In this document: positions 1-7,128 of the stretch, in pieces
Layout: each line of letters begins with the position of its first letter
How positions within the stretch are numbered: the stretch's first letter is position 1
Assembly (NCBI GenBank): GCA_038727705.1
Contig: JAVYVJ010000001.1
Span: 31,924-95,923, forward strand
DNA from: Zestosphaera sp.
GTDB taxonomy: Archaea; Thermoproteota; Thermoprotei_A; Sulfolobales; NBVN01
DNA: 64,000 nt
Direction: 5' to 3'
Position numbers and translations under genes: made by a program
The notes under the pieces: generated by a model
Told to the model about the DNA's origin: nothing
The model's input: the letters and a program-made list of their open reading frames with translations, nothing else
The model's database searches: none

Positions 1-209
1 GGGCTTGGTTGGCGGGGTTCGTCGCTGGTTGGCTTAGCTTGGCGCTCGCCGGGCTTGCGTGCGGGGTTGAGTTGAGCGTCTCTTGGGGTTCAATCCTGCC
101 GACGTACATTATGATGTTCTGGCACGCAGTTCTCGGGCTCGTCGAGGGGGTTATAACGGGCTCTGTGGTCAGCTACCTACGCCTCAAGTCGCCTGGGATT
201 GTGGGGTGA
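1..209 (+). CDS. cbiM: CbiM-type Co/Ni ECF transporter S component (C-terminal part)
   Basis: The gene is cut by the left edge of the window; codons begin at base 3 and the stop is TGA at 207-209. About 69 C-terminal residues remain, almost all hydrophobic, with the segment MMFWHAVLGLVEGVIT, which matches the conserved C-terminal helix of the CbiM/NikM substrate-binding membrane protein (xxGVHALIGIGEAxIT in the family). It would bind Co2+ or Ni2+ in the membrane and work with the three downstream genes. The stop overlaps the next start in a GTGA. Choice between cobalt and nickel cannot be made without the N-terminal metal-binding His residues, which lie outside the window. Confidence 0.8.
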   Translation, partial: AWLAGFVAGWLSLALAGLACGVELSVSWGSILPTYIMMFWHAVLGLVEGVITGSVVSYLRLKSPGIVG

Positions 210-493
210 TCGTGACGCTCTCGCGTAAGTCGCTCATCATGTTGGCGGTTCTCCTCCTCGCCAGCCCTGTCTTCGGGGTTATCCTAGCTGAAGAGCTGAG
301 CTACCGTGAGCCGCTGGACTTAGTGGCTGAGGAGCTCGGGTTGAGTGAGGCTGGGGTCGAGTGGACGCCGTTTAGGGATTACGCAGTCCCCGGAGTCCCT
401 AAGGCGGTGGGGTACGTGATTGCCGGGGTTCTAGGCACTGCGGTGATCGTGCTTACATGCTACATTCTGAGGAAGGCGCTGAGGGTTGGGTGA
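206..493 (+). CDS. PDGLE-domain (CbiN-like) small membrane protein of Co/Ni transporter
   Basis: A protein of about 95 residues with an N-terminal hydrophobic helix, a short extracytoplasmic loop and a second helix near the C-terminus. The loop contains EPLDLVAEELGL, a good match to the PDGLE motif of proteins that accompany or fuse to CbiM/NikM. I place the start at GTG 206, which overlaps the cbiM stop (GTGA); GTG 212 is the alternative. The reading frame is open further upstream inside cbiM, but that part is out-of-frame cbiM sequence, not a signal peptide. Family members act as auxiliary components of metal ECF transporters. Confidence 0.75.
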   Translation: MIVTLSRKSLIMLAVLLLASPVFGVILAEELSYREPLDLVAEELGLSEAGVEWTPFRDYAVPGVPKAVGYVIAGVLGTAVIVLTCYILRKALRVG

Positions 494-1250
494 GGGCTTG
501 AGCACCGGGATAATCAGGAAGTTCTTCGAGTCGGCTTCAGAGGTGCTTGACGTTGTGGGTATGCAGGGAGGCGGTGAGGCCACACACGCCTTCATGTTAG
601 CATCGCTCGCGATCATCGTCTTGACTTCATTCACGTCGAGCTGGTGCGTCGTGTTTCTCACGTTCATCGCCTCAACCACCTTGTTGCTCGCCACGAACAA
701 CTTGAGGAAGCACTTAAGGAGGGCTGCGTCAGCGCTTGTGTACGTACTGGCGTTCTCCCTAGTAGCTCTATCGCGCATTCTTTTTGAAGGCTCCGCACCC
801 CTCTACCTGCTTTACGTGCTGAGGGCCACGAGCGCGGCGAGCTTCCTGCTGGCGATGACGGCCGTCCTTGGATGGAAGGGGTTGGCTGACTTCCTCAGCA
901 AGCTTAGGCTAGGTGGAATCGCGTTAACTTTGGTTGTGTGTGTTGGGTTGATCCCGACGCTGCTGAGGGACGCCTCCAGGGCGTTGTTGGGCAGGGAGGC
1001 ACGCATCCTGAGGAGGCCAGGACTTAAGGACCTACCTGCGTACGCTGCGGTGGTCGGCGACCTGCTCGTAAGAGGTAGTGAGAGGGGTGGGAGAACGCTC
1101 TTGGCCTTGAACGCCAGAACGCTCACCGCAGCGTACGGAGCGTCAAGTCAAGGCGGGCGGTGGGGGATCACGAAGCTCGACGCGCTCGCGCTGCTCATAG
1201 CCCTTGCTGAGGCACTCATTCATGTTGCGGGGGACGTCACGCCTTGGTAG
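486..1250 (+). CDS. cbiQ: CbiQ-like energy-coupling factor transmembrane protein (EcfT)
   Basis: A 254-residue polytopic membrane protein with four to five hydrophobic segments, followed by a cytoplasmic stretch rich in Arg and Ala (around residues 150-230). The segment SRALLGREARILRRPGL lies where EcfT/CbiQ proteins carry the coupling helices that contact the ATPase. It sits between the PDGLE protein and the CbiO ATPase and overlaps both (8 bp and 7 bp), so the four genes form one transcription unit. The start is TTG 486, with TTG 498 as an alternative. The sequence is divergent, so the call leans partly on gene order. Confidence 0.7.
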   Translation: MGEGLSTGIIRKFFESASEVLDVVGMQGGGEATHAFMLASLAIIVLTSFTSSWCVVFLTFIASTTLLLATNNLRKHLRRAASALVYVLAFSLVALSRILFEGSAPLYLLYVLRATSAASFLLAMTAVLGWKGLADFLSKLRLGGIALTLVVCVGLIPTLLRDASRALLGREARILRRPGLKDLPAYAAVVGDLLVRGSERGGRTLLALNARTLTAAYGASSQGGRWGITKLDALALLIALAEALIHVAGDVTPW

Positions 1251-1903
1251 CTAGACTTCAGTTGAGGGGTGTGTGGTTCAGGTACTCCAGGAACGAGGAC
1301 TACGTCCTCAGGGGCGTTGACCTGGAGTTACGGGATTCCGAACTAGCGGTCATAACGGGGCCTAACGGATCCGGTAAAACCACCCTAATCCTCGTGGCCG
1401 CGGGGCTCCTGAAGCCCGAAGCCGGTGAGGTCCTGCTTGACGGGAGGTCAATATATGATCAACTACCGCTGGCTAGGAGGAGGATCGGCGTGACCTTCCA
1501 GAACCCTGATGACCAGTTCTTCAACGCTACGGTGTACGACGAAATCGCGTTCGCACTGAGACAGCTCGAGGGCGATGAGGGGGTGATTAGAGAGCGAGTC
1601 GCGGAAGTCGCACGCAGGTTGAGAGTGGAGCACCTACTGAGTAGACCGCCGTACAGGCTAAGCGGTGGGGAGAAGACTAAGGTCGCGTTGGCCGCTGTGC
1701 TGATCTACAATCCGGAAATACTCCTCCTAGACGAGCCGACAGCCTACCTCACAAGAGAAAGCAAGGAGGAAGTACTCAGGGCGCTGAAGGATCTAAAGTG
1801 CTTGGGGAGGGCCGTGGCGATAACGACGAACGACCCTGAGGTAGCTAGACTCCCCGCAGACAAAACCTACACGCTAGCGAACGGCATGCTTTACCAAGCT
1901 TGA
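1244..1903 (+). CDS. cbiO: CbiO-type ABC transporter ATPase (Co/Ni import)
   Basis: A 219-residue ABC ATPase that powers the ECF metal transporter from the cytoplasmic face. Visible motifs: Walker A GPNGSGKTT near residue 40, Q-loop FQNPDDQFF near 84 (the double-D/Q form typical of CbiO/EcfA), signature LSGGEKTKVALAA near 140 and Walker B ILLLDEPTA near 160. The switch His is replaced by Asn (ITTNDPEVARL), which is unusual. The length is short for the family (about 270), lacking the extended C-terminus. The start TTG 1244 overlaps the cbiQ stop. Only one ATPase is present, so it presumably works as a homodimer. Confidence 0.9.
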   Translation: MVARLQLRGVWFRYSRNEDYVLRGVDLELRDSELAVITGPNGSGKTTLILVAAGLLKPEAGEVLLDGRSIYDQLPLARRRIGVTFQNPDDQFFNATVYDEIAFALRQLEGDEGVIRERVAEVARRLRVEHLLSRPPYRLSGGEKTKVALAAVLIYNPEILLLDEPTAYLTRESKEEVLRALKDLKCLGRAVAITTNDPEVARLPADKTYTLANGMLYQA

Positions 1904-2003
1904 GAAGAGTGTGGTCAATCATGTTCTGTAGTTTTAACGGTGCGGTCCGTTACAGCCTGTAGCCTGCCTGGATACGAGACACCCGGTCGCGTGGGTAATC
2001 AGG

Positions 2004-2012
2004 TTTTATTAT
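2004..2012 (+). promoter_or_regulatory. Box A (TATA) for tRNA-Arg
   Basis: TTTTATTAT is centred about 25 bp upstream of the first base of the tRNA-Arg, the spacing expected for archaeal TBP/TFB initiation at or next to the mature 5' end. Assigned by position and composition only. Confidence 0.45.
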
Positions 2013-2033
2013 CTATGGTTGTATGTTTATTCG

Positions 2034-2108
2034 GGGCCCGTGGCCTAGCCAGGATAAGGCGCCGGCCTGCGGAGCCGGAGACCCCGGGTTCAAATCCCGG
2101 CGGGCCCG
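2034..2108 (+). tRNA. tRNA-Arg (anticodon GCG)
   Basis: Full cloverleaf: acceptor GGGCCCG pairs with CGGGCCC (2101-2107), anticodon stem CCGGC/GCCGG around loop CTGCGGA giving anticodon GCG (reads CGC/CGU), T stem CCGGG/CCCGG with loop TTCAAAT, discriminator G at 2108. No intron. The next bases are CAT, so CCA is not encoded. A broken ATPase gene lies just downstream, so this tRNA may have served as an integration site. Confidence 0.96.
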
Positions 2109-2263
2109 CATTCCTTATAAACGCTTTCAATTCTGTCTCACTATTAGCTTCCGGGTTTGATGAATCTGTGGTCGTGCAGACTTATTAACTGACATAAGTA
2201 CCAGTCATTGTGATAAGTCGTTGCTCTTTGATTTAGCTCCTAAGACTTCTAGGAGGGATTTAT

Positions 2264-2803
2264 ATGTTTGATGAAGAGCTTAAAAGTCTCCATATGGGAT
2301 ATGAGAACGCCAGGCTTGTGGCTCTCGTGGGGCCTCGTAGGGCTGGGAAGACTAGCCTGATCCTCTCGTTTCTAGACGAGTATAGTATTCCCCACATGTT
2401 CGTTGATTGCTGGGCAGTCCCGCTTTCGGAATACGGGGTTTCTTTCAGGAGGTTTGCGGAGGACCTCTCAAGCGCTGTTAACGCGTTTCTAGGCAAGCAC
2501 GAGAGATTCGCAAGTAGGTTGCTGGGCTTCCTGAAGGGTGTTAATGGGGTTGAGGTCGATGCTTCTGTTGTCAAGATTTTCCTGAGGTGGAGGAGGGAGA
2601 GGTTCAGCGTTGCCGCTCTTTTAGAGAGGTTGAACACGTTCGCTGGGCATCTATCGACGCCTCCGGCACCTGAGTTAATGAGGGGGAATCAGAACGCTGG
2701 CAGGCGAGGCAGTTCCGGAGGTCTAAGTTGGCACTACTTGGACTCAAAGCCGCTGAGGGTAGTCCACGCCCTGAGTAGGAAGCACTTCTGTAGCCACCGC
2801 TAG
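2264..2803 (+). pseudogene. Truncated archaeal AAA-type ATPase (PF01637-like) remnant
   Basis: The first ~125 residues look like the archaeal ATPase family (stand-alone P-loop ATPases): Walker A GPRRAGKTS near residue 24, then a region ending ALLERLNTFAG (about base 2645), exactly where the family normally continues into a Walker B such as LVIAFDEAQ. Instead the frame runs into unrelated Arg/Ser-rich residues and stops at 2803; the protein is 179 residues against about 350 expected. No continuation was found in other frames. The inference is truncation by a deletion or insertion. The start ATG 2264 follows a clear AGGAGG-like element. The 140 bases after the stop hold no gene that I can recognise. 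Confidence 0.6.
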
Positions 2804-2944
2804 AGACTCGATCTCAAAGTGAGTCCAGCGACATACAGGATATGCCAAAGGCGTTTCAAGCTATGCAAGCACCTAAGCAGAACCCGCTGGCAACAAGTTC
2901 GGCTTTTTAGGCTGTGAAACCGACTAACGCCTGGGTGCGGTGGC

Positions 2945-3697
2945 TTGAAGGTCTTGGTGCTGTCGGACGTCCACGGCAACGCCGACGCGTTGCACTCAGT
3001 GCTTGAGGACGCTGGGGGGTGGGACTACATCTGGTTCCTAGGCGACTTAGTTGACTACGGCCCCGAGCCCCACGTAGTCATCGACTCAATCAGGGGTTTA
3101 AGACCTGAGGTAATCGTCATGGGGAACCACGACCACGCCGTAGTGACTAACGGCGACTGCATGTGCGCCCCCGAAATGCGCGAGCTTAGTGAGTACACGC
3201 GGCTCAACATCTCCCGCAGACTCCTCAGCGAGGAGCAGGTCAAGTGGCTGAGCACCGCTCCCAGGACGCGCGAGGTCTCCGCGGGCGGGCTGAGGGTCTA
3301 CGTGGCCCACGGGTCGCCTAGGAACCCGCTTTACGGATATTTAAAGCCCACCCTAACCGCTGAGGAGTTGAGGCTCGCCTTAACCCCTAGCCAGGTCGCC
3401 CTCAGGCCCAGACCGGTGAACGCCGACGTAGTCCTCACAGGACACACCCACATCCCCACCGACATTAAGGTGGACTCAATAAGGGTGCTGAACCCCGGGA
3501 GCGTCGGCCAGCCGAGGGACGGGGATCCGAGAGCTTCGTACATGATGATCGACGCAGACGGGTGGAGTGTGGAGGTCCGCAGGGTCAAGTACGACGTCAC
3601 GAAGGTGGTCAGAAAGCTGAGGACGCTGAACCTAGAGGCCAAGTACGTCGCGTGGATTGAGGATATTCTGAGAAATGGTAGGATCACGACACGTTAG
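2945..3697 (+). CDS. Calcineurin-like metallophosphoesterase (YfcE/MJ0936 type)
   Basis: A 250-residue cytoplasmic phosphoesterase with the full dinuclear-metal signature: LSDVHGN (residues 6-12), GDLVDYGPEP (about 33), GNHDHAV (about 59), a distal His in VAHGSPRN and GHTHIP near 173. These are the metal-binding Asp, Asn and His residues of the MJ0936/YfcE phosphodiesterases. The substrate cannot be told from sequence. The start TTG 2945 directly precedes KVLVLSDVHGN, the usual N-terminus. It is monocistronic, between the broken ATPase and the leftward sulfhydrylase gene. Confidence 0.88.
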   Translation: MKVLVLSDVHGNADALHSVLEDAGGWDYIWFLGDLVDYGPEPHVVIDSIRGLRPEVIVMGNHDHAVVTNGDCMCAPEMRELSEYTRLNISRRLLSEEQVKWLSTAPRTREVSAGGLRVYVAHGSPRNPLYGYLKPTLTAEELRLALTPSQVALRPRPVNADVVLTGHTHIPTDIKVDSIRVLNPGSVGQPRDGDPRASYMMIDADGWSVEVRRVKYDVTKVVRKLRTLNLEAKYVAWIEDILRNGRITTR

Positions 3698-3779
3698 CCT
3701 TCAGAGCACTCCTGAGACGTCCAATATTGCGTACCGCATGACGCTGAAGACGATGCTATGGAGGTATGTTTTTGATGCG

Positions 3780-4982
3780 TTAGACTATGTAGTCTTCACA
3801 CTTCTCTATTATCTCCACATACTTTAGCCCGTGGTCGGGTATTATGACTACCACATCGCCGTCGGCGATTAACCCATCATTGATTGCTCTCCTCGTTGCG
3901 CTAACTACGGCGCCTCCGCTGAGACCTATCATTATCCCATCCCCTCTTGCCACGTTGATAACCCCCTCCAACGCATCCTCGAGGGTTACATCATATATTT
4001 TATCCACCCTAACCAGATGCACCCATTTCATCCCCGTCTCAATCCTCCTGATGCCAGGTATTATGGACCCTGGAGTCGGCTGGGCGCCGATGATCCTCAC
4101 ACGGTCTCCATATCTGTTCTTCATATAGTGGGAGATCCCTGAGAGATGTCCTGAGGTGCCAAGCCCACTCACCACGGCGGTCAGCCTTAAGCCGGCCTCC
4201 CTCGCCTGAAGCTCTATCTCCTTGGCGGTATACCTTAGGTGGGCTTCGAAGTTCAAGTCATTCTCAAACTGATTTAAGTTGAGGGCTCCGTTCCTCAAGG
4301 CGTCCTCCCTAACGTCCTCAATCATTTCAACGGTTATAGAGGCCCTCCCCCTAATTACCTCAGCCCCCAGCAACCTGAATATATAATCCACACACTGCTG
4401 AGCTGTTGAAGGTACGTAGAGTCGGGTCTTCAGTCCGTAGTTGTTTGAGAGACCAGCTAATGCCAACCCAGTGTTGGTTGAGGTGGCTTCATAGAGCTTC
4501 TTTAAGCCACTGGATCTCCTCAGGGTCTCCCTCAACATGTACCAAGCAATCCTATCCTTAATACTACAACTGAAGGGATTATACCATTCGAGCTTAGCCC
4601 AGACCCTGAGGGAGTTGTTTGACATGCTCTTCAGGAGCACTAGTGGCGTGGGCCAGTTTCTGTACAGCAGCTCCTCAGTACTCATGAAGACGCGCGCGGG
4701 CGGAGGACTTAACTCATCGTAGAAGCCCAGGGACTCCAACGGTGTGAACAAGGATCCCTCAACATCCTCAGAACCTGCCTTCACCACGGGCACGTAAGTG
4801 CAGCCAAGCCTCCTGAGGACATCGCATAACGCATTGCCCTCAACGACGTTGTTCAATGAGTCAACCATGATCGCACCCTTCACACCGCCCGTCCTCAGGA
4901 TATCCCCTGACATCTCCAAGAACTTCTTGAAATCCACTTCACTACACTTCATGGAATCAAGTCGGACGAGCCTCGCACCCAT
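3780..4982 (-). CDS. O-phosphoserine sulfhydrylase / cysteine synthase with ParB-like N-terminus
   Basis: About 400 residues. The C-terminal ~290 residues are a fold-type II PLP enzyme: KLEWYNPFSCSIKDR carries the Schiff-base Lys (SIKDR), followed by TSTNTGLALAGL (substrate loop), the phosphate-binding GLGTSGH and GLSGGAVV. The KLEWYNPFS signature is close to the O-phosphoserine sulfhydrylase characterised in Aeropyrum pernix, which makes cysteine from O-phosphoserine and sulfide. The first ~100 residues contain VVEGNALCDVLRRLG then YVPVV, resembling ParB/Srx-fold domains such as archaeal serine kinase SerK. GTG 5003 is an alternative start, but ATG 4982 sits about 25 bp from an AT-rich box A and gives a leaderless message. 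Divergent from the E1-like gene. Confidence 0.85.
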   Translation of the reverse strand: MGARLVRLDSMKCSEVDFKKFLEMSGDILRTGGVKGAIMVDSLNNVVEGNALCDVLRRLGCTYVPVVKAGSEDVEGSLFTPLESLGFYDELSPPPARVFMSTEELLYRNWPTPLVLLKSMSNNSLRVWAKLEWYNPFSCSIKDRIAWYMLRETLRRSSGLKKLYEATSTNTGLALAGLSNNYGLKTRLYVPSTAQQCVDYIFRLLGAEVIRGRASITVEMIEDVREDALRNGALNLNQFENDLNFEAHLRYTAKEIELQAREAGLRLTAVVSGLGTSGHLSGISHYMKNRYGDRVRIIGAQPTPGSIIPGIRRIETGMKWVHLVRVDKIYDVTLEDALEGVINVARGDGIMIGLSGGAVVSATRRAINDGLIADGDVVVIIPDHGLKYVEIIEKCEDYIV

Positions 4983-4995
4983 GCGGACCACCTTT

Positions 4996-5051
4996 AATAA
5001 CACTATTATAATGTTTTTAATAAATAATACAGTTATTAAAGGGAGAGGAGA
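4996..5051. promoter_or_regulatory. AT-rich divergent promoter with AATAAC/GTTATT inverted repeat
   Basis: This short spacer drives the sulfhydrylase (leftward) and the E1-like gene (rightward). It contains box A candidates in both directions (TATTATAATA leftward; AATAAATAAT rightward near 5019-5028) and an inverted pair AATAAC (4996-5001) / GTTATT (5032-5037). The same hexamers recur in the iscS-sufS divergent spacer. GGGAGAGGAG lies directly before the rightward ATG at 5052. The operator role is inference. Confidence 0.5.
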
Positions 5052-5876
5052 ATGGGAAAACGCTTCGATCTTCTTGAGATGTTCTCAAGGCAGCTCATAG
5101 TCAGGGAGGTAGGAGTTAACGGCCAGTTGAGACTCCTTGAAAGCAGGGTCGCTGTGATTGGGTGTGGGGCCACGGGAACCGCGACAGTGGAACTACTTGT
5201 GAGGGCTGGGATCGGCTACGTGAGGATAATCGATAGAGATATTGTGGAATTAAGTAATATATCACGTTCGCACCTCCACACAGTGGAAGATGCCATGGAA
5301 GCGAAACCGAAGGCTCTCAGTTGTGCTGAGAAATTAATGAAGATCAACCCATATGCGAGGATTGATTATGTTGTAAGTGAAGTCAACCCACGAAATATAG
5401 AGGATCTAGTTAAGGATGTGGACATTATAGTTGACGGAACAGACAACATGATGACTAGGTACCTGATAAATGACGCGTCCCTTAAGCTTAGTAAGCCGTG
5501 GGTTATGCAGGGAGCCAGCACTTGGTACGGACAAGTAATCCTAATAAGGCCTCGAGTTACTGCCTGCCTTAGATGTCTAATGCCTGAGCCGCCGCCGGAG
5601 GTAGGCAATGCCTGTAGTATCTTAGGAACGATGAATACAACCATTTCGCTGATTACCTCAATATCGGCTAACGAAGTCATTAAGCATATTTTAGGGCTGA
5701 GCTCAGGTGGTGAGTTAATATATGTTGACGCACTGAGGAATCAAGTAACTAAGTTTAGATTAGTTAGGAATCCCTCATGCCCTGCCTGCTCACAAAACAA
5801 GTTGGAATTCATCACATCTCAGGAGTTTATAAGGGTTAAGAGAGTGTGGGTCCCACGCGGTTCAAGTGTATCCTGA
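5052..5876 (+). CDS. E1-like ThiF/MoeB/HesA adenylyltransferase, main part (gene frameshifted)
   Basis: A 274-residue E1-like enzyme: Rossmann ATP-binding VIGCGATGTATVELLVRAG near residue 33, the catalytic Asp/Arg/Asn region IDRDIVELSNISR near 60, DGTDNMMTRYLIND near 130, and two zinc Cys pairs, CLRCLM and CPACSQ. The family adenylates the C-terminal Gly of ThiS/MoaD/SAMP-like sulfur carriers. Residues after about 264 (VPRGSSVS) are out of frame: the family's typical C-terminus, including CGSHAVQVYPEKP, continues in the +1 frame from about base 5843. The real gene is therefore probably 5052-6123 with a frameshift in GTGTGGG (5844-5850). No ubiquitin-like carrier gene is seen nearby; TusA follows directly. 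Confidence 0.85.
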   Translation: MGKRFDLLEMFSRQLIVREVGVNGQLRLLESRVAVIGCGATGTATVELLVRAGIGYVRIIDRDIVELSNISRSHLHTVEDAMEAKPKALSCAEKLMKINPYARIDYVVSEVNPRNIEDLVKDVDIIVDGTDNMMTRYLINDASLKLSKPWVMQGASTWYGQVILIRPRVTACLRCLMPEPPPEVGNACSILGTMNTTISLITSISANEVIKHILGLSSGGELIYVDALRNQVTKFRLVRNPSCPACSQNKLEFITSQEFIRVKRVWVPRGSSVS

Positions 5877-6123
5877 AAAACCCGTAAATATAAACACGTG
5901 CAACGTTCAAGGGCTAAGTACTCAATCACCATGTGTTAAAGTAGTTTTGACGACGCCATATCTGCTGAAGGCACTTGTAGAAGACTATGAAGTAGTGTTA
6001 TTCAATGATGGCCGGGCAATAATAAATGGATTGACGGATGGAGAACTAGCTATGAGGATATACAACGAGTTAATGAAAAACCTGTTCACGACTAACTCTA
6101 AGGCGACTCACTGTGGTTTATGA
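5833..6123 (+). CDS. C-terminal domain of the E1-like protein, in +1 frame
   Basis: This frame is open from 5833 and reads ECGSHAVQVYPEKPVN and, near the end, VVLFNDGRAIINGLTDGELAMR. Both are typical of the C-terminal part of archaeal E1-like ThiF/MoeB proteins (CGxDAVQVxP then FPDGRAIIxGTxD). It contains no independent domain start; GTG 5866 is the first canonical start but would begin inside the conserved segment. The simplest reading is one gene split by loss of two bases (or gain of one) in a TG run. It could be a sequencing or assembly error, a recent pseudogene or recoding; the sequence alone cannot decide. Confidence 0.7.
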   Translation, partial: GLRECGSHAVQVYPEKPVNINTCNVQGLSTQSPCVKVVLTTPYLLKALVEDYEVVLFNDGRAIINGLTDGELAMRIYNELMKNLFTTNSKATHCGL

Positions 6124-6349
6124 GGTCCTCGATTTAAGAGGCATCCCATGTCCAGAGCCTCTCATAAGAGTGGTGAGAGTAATTGACACACTAAGCATTG
6201 GATGCTCATTAAGGGTTCTGCTAGATAACATGGATTGCGTTAAGCTAATTAAGGAAGCTGTAGAAGGGTTTGAATTAGGGTCTGTAGAGACTATACCTGA
6301 AGGCAATAGCTTCATACTAATTATAAAGGTCGGGGACCGTGAAACATAA
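6113..6349 (+). CDS. tusA: TusA/SirA-family sulfur carrier protein
   Basis: A 78-residue protein with the TusA layout: DLRGIPCPEPLIRVVRVI at residues 7-24, where Cys13 in CPEP is the persulfide-carrying residue, then VLLDNMDCVKLIKEAVEG and a C-terminal FILIIKV strand. TusA-like proteins relay sulfane sulfur from cysteine desulfurases to tRNA thiolation, molybdenum cofactor or dissimilatory enzymes. The GTG start 6113 overlaps the E1-like reading frame by 11 bp, so the two are co-transcribed. It converges on the leftward iscS operon, which also ends with a TusA-like gene. Confidence 0.9.
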   Translation: MVYEVLDLRGIPCPEPLIRVVRVIDTLSIGCSLRVLLDNMDCVKLIKEAVEGFELGSVETIPEGNSFILIIKVGDRET

Positions 6350-6359
6350 GCACTAACTC

Positions 6360-6605
6360 TCAAGGGTTACACTTCTTGATCCTAGCTAATAACGCATTGC
6401 CTTCTAGCCCTCTAAGAATTTCCAATACGTATCCCTTCTTCTTTAAGATAATCCTAAGCACGTCAGGAGGTAGAATATCCTTGTAAAATACTATTTCGAA
6501 ATCGTTAAGTTTTTCGTTGATCAGCTTCATTAACTTGATTACAGGGTCGCCCGTACATCCACCAACCTTATCGCTACGTAGGTCGAAAATTCGTTCTTCA
6601 TCCAT
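6360..6605 (-). CDS. Divergent TusA-like protein with CTGDP in place of CPxP
   Basis: An 81-residue protein with the secondary-structure pattern of TusA: IFDLRSDKVGGCTGDPVIKL at residues 6-25, a central FEIVFYKDI strand and a C-terminal hydrophobic strand (ALLARIKK). The single conserved-position Cys17 is kept but the CPxP motif is replaced by CTGDP, so it is not a standard TusA. It overlaps iscU by 8 bp and is the last gene of the iscS-iscU unit, which suggests that it accepts sulfur from IscS or accompanies IscU. The specific function is not known to me. Confidence 0.6.
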   Translation of the reverse strand: MDEERIFDLRSDKVGGCTGDPVIKLMKLINEKLNDFEIVFYKDILPPDVLRIILKKKGYVLEILRGLEGNALLARIKKCNP

Positions 6606-7128
6606 CTGACTTACCTATTGACTCCTTAAATTGTCTCCCATATATTCTCTTAATGAGTTCTTCCTCCTCAACGGCCTGTCTCTCCTCGACTGTCAAGTCT
6701 GAAGGCAGCCACTCAGGCATATTGCCCACCGTGGTGTAGTAAGCCCTCACAGCCCTCTTAAGGGCTCCCACAGCAAGTATGCTGCAGTGGTACTTTATTG
6801 GTGGCAGACCACCTAACCTGTCAGAGATGTCTTTCCACTTGATACTCCAAGCCTCTCTCAAGGTCTTCCCAATTATTAAGTCTGTAAGTATGCTTGCAGC
6901 TGCTATGTTGGCAGCGCATCCATAACTCTCGAACGTTGCTTTCTCTACAACTTCTTTGTCATTTATCCTCAGGTAGAGCTTTATGACGTCGCCGCACGCA
7001 GGGCTGCCTGCCACTGACTGAACCGTCGGATTCTCCAAGGGTCCGACATTCTTCGGATTTCTAAAGTGCTTAAGCACTTCCGGCGAGTATGGAAGCGGGA
7101 TTCGCGAACTCACTTGTCTTGCCTCCAT
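6598..7128 (-). CDS. iscU: IscU/NifU-like Fe-S cluster scaffold
   Basis: 176 residues with all three scaffold cysteines: SPACGD (Cys45 with Asp47), YGCAAN (Cys71) and KYHCSI (Cys115 preceded by His114). It opens with the usual YSPEVLKHFRNPKNVG. The C-terminus has a ~35-residue charged helical extension (TVEERQAVEEEELIKRIYG) longer than bacterial IscU. It accepts sulfur from the overlapping iscS product (19-bp gene overlap) and builds [2Fe-2S]/[4Fe-4S] clusters in the cytosol. The start ATG 7128 lies inside the iscS 3' end. Confidence 0.93.
   Translation of the reverse strand: MEARQVSSRIPLPYSPEVLKHFRNPKNVGPLENPTVQSVAGSPACGDVIKLYLRINDKEVVEKATFESYGCAANIAAASILTDLIIGKTLREAWSIKWKDISDRLGGLPPIKYHCSILAVGALKRAVRAYYTTVGNMPEWLPSDLTVEERQAVEEEELIKRIYGRQFKESIGKSDG

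Noticed and set aside
1940..2188. 82-codon frame covering tRNA-Arg
   Set aside because: It runs through the tRNA and encodes only its translated sequence.
2650..2944. TnpB/IS200-605 3' remnant
   Set aside because: The Arg/Ser/Gly-rich tail recalled transposase C-termini, but no catalytic or zinc motif or terminal repeat is visible.
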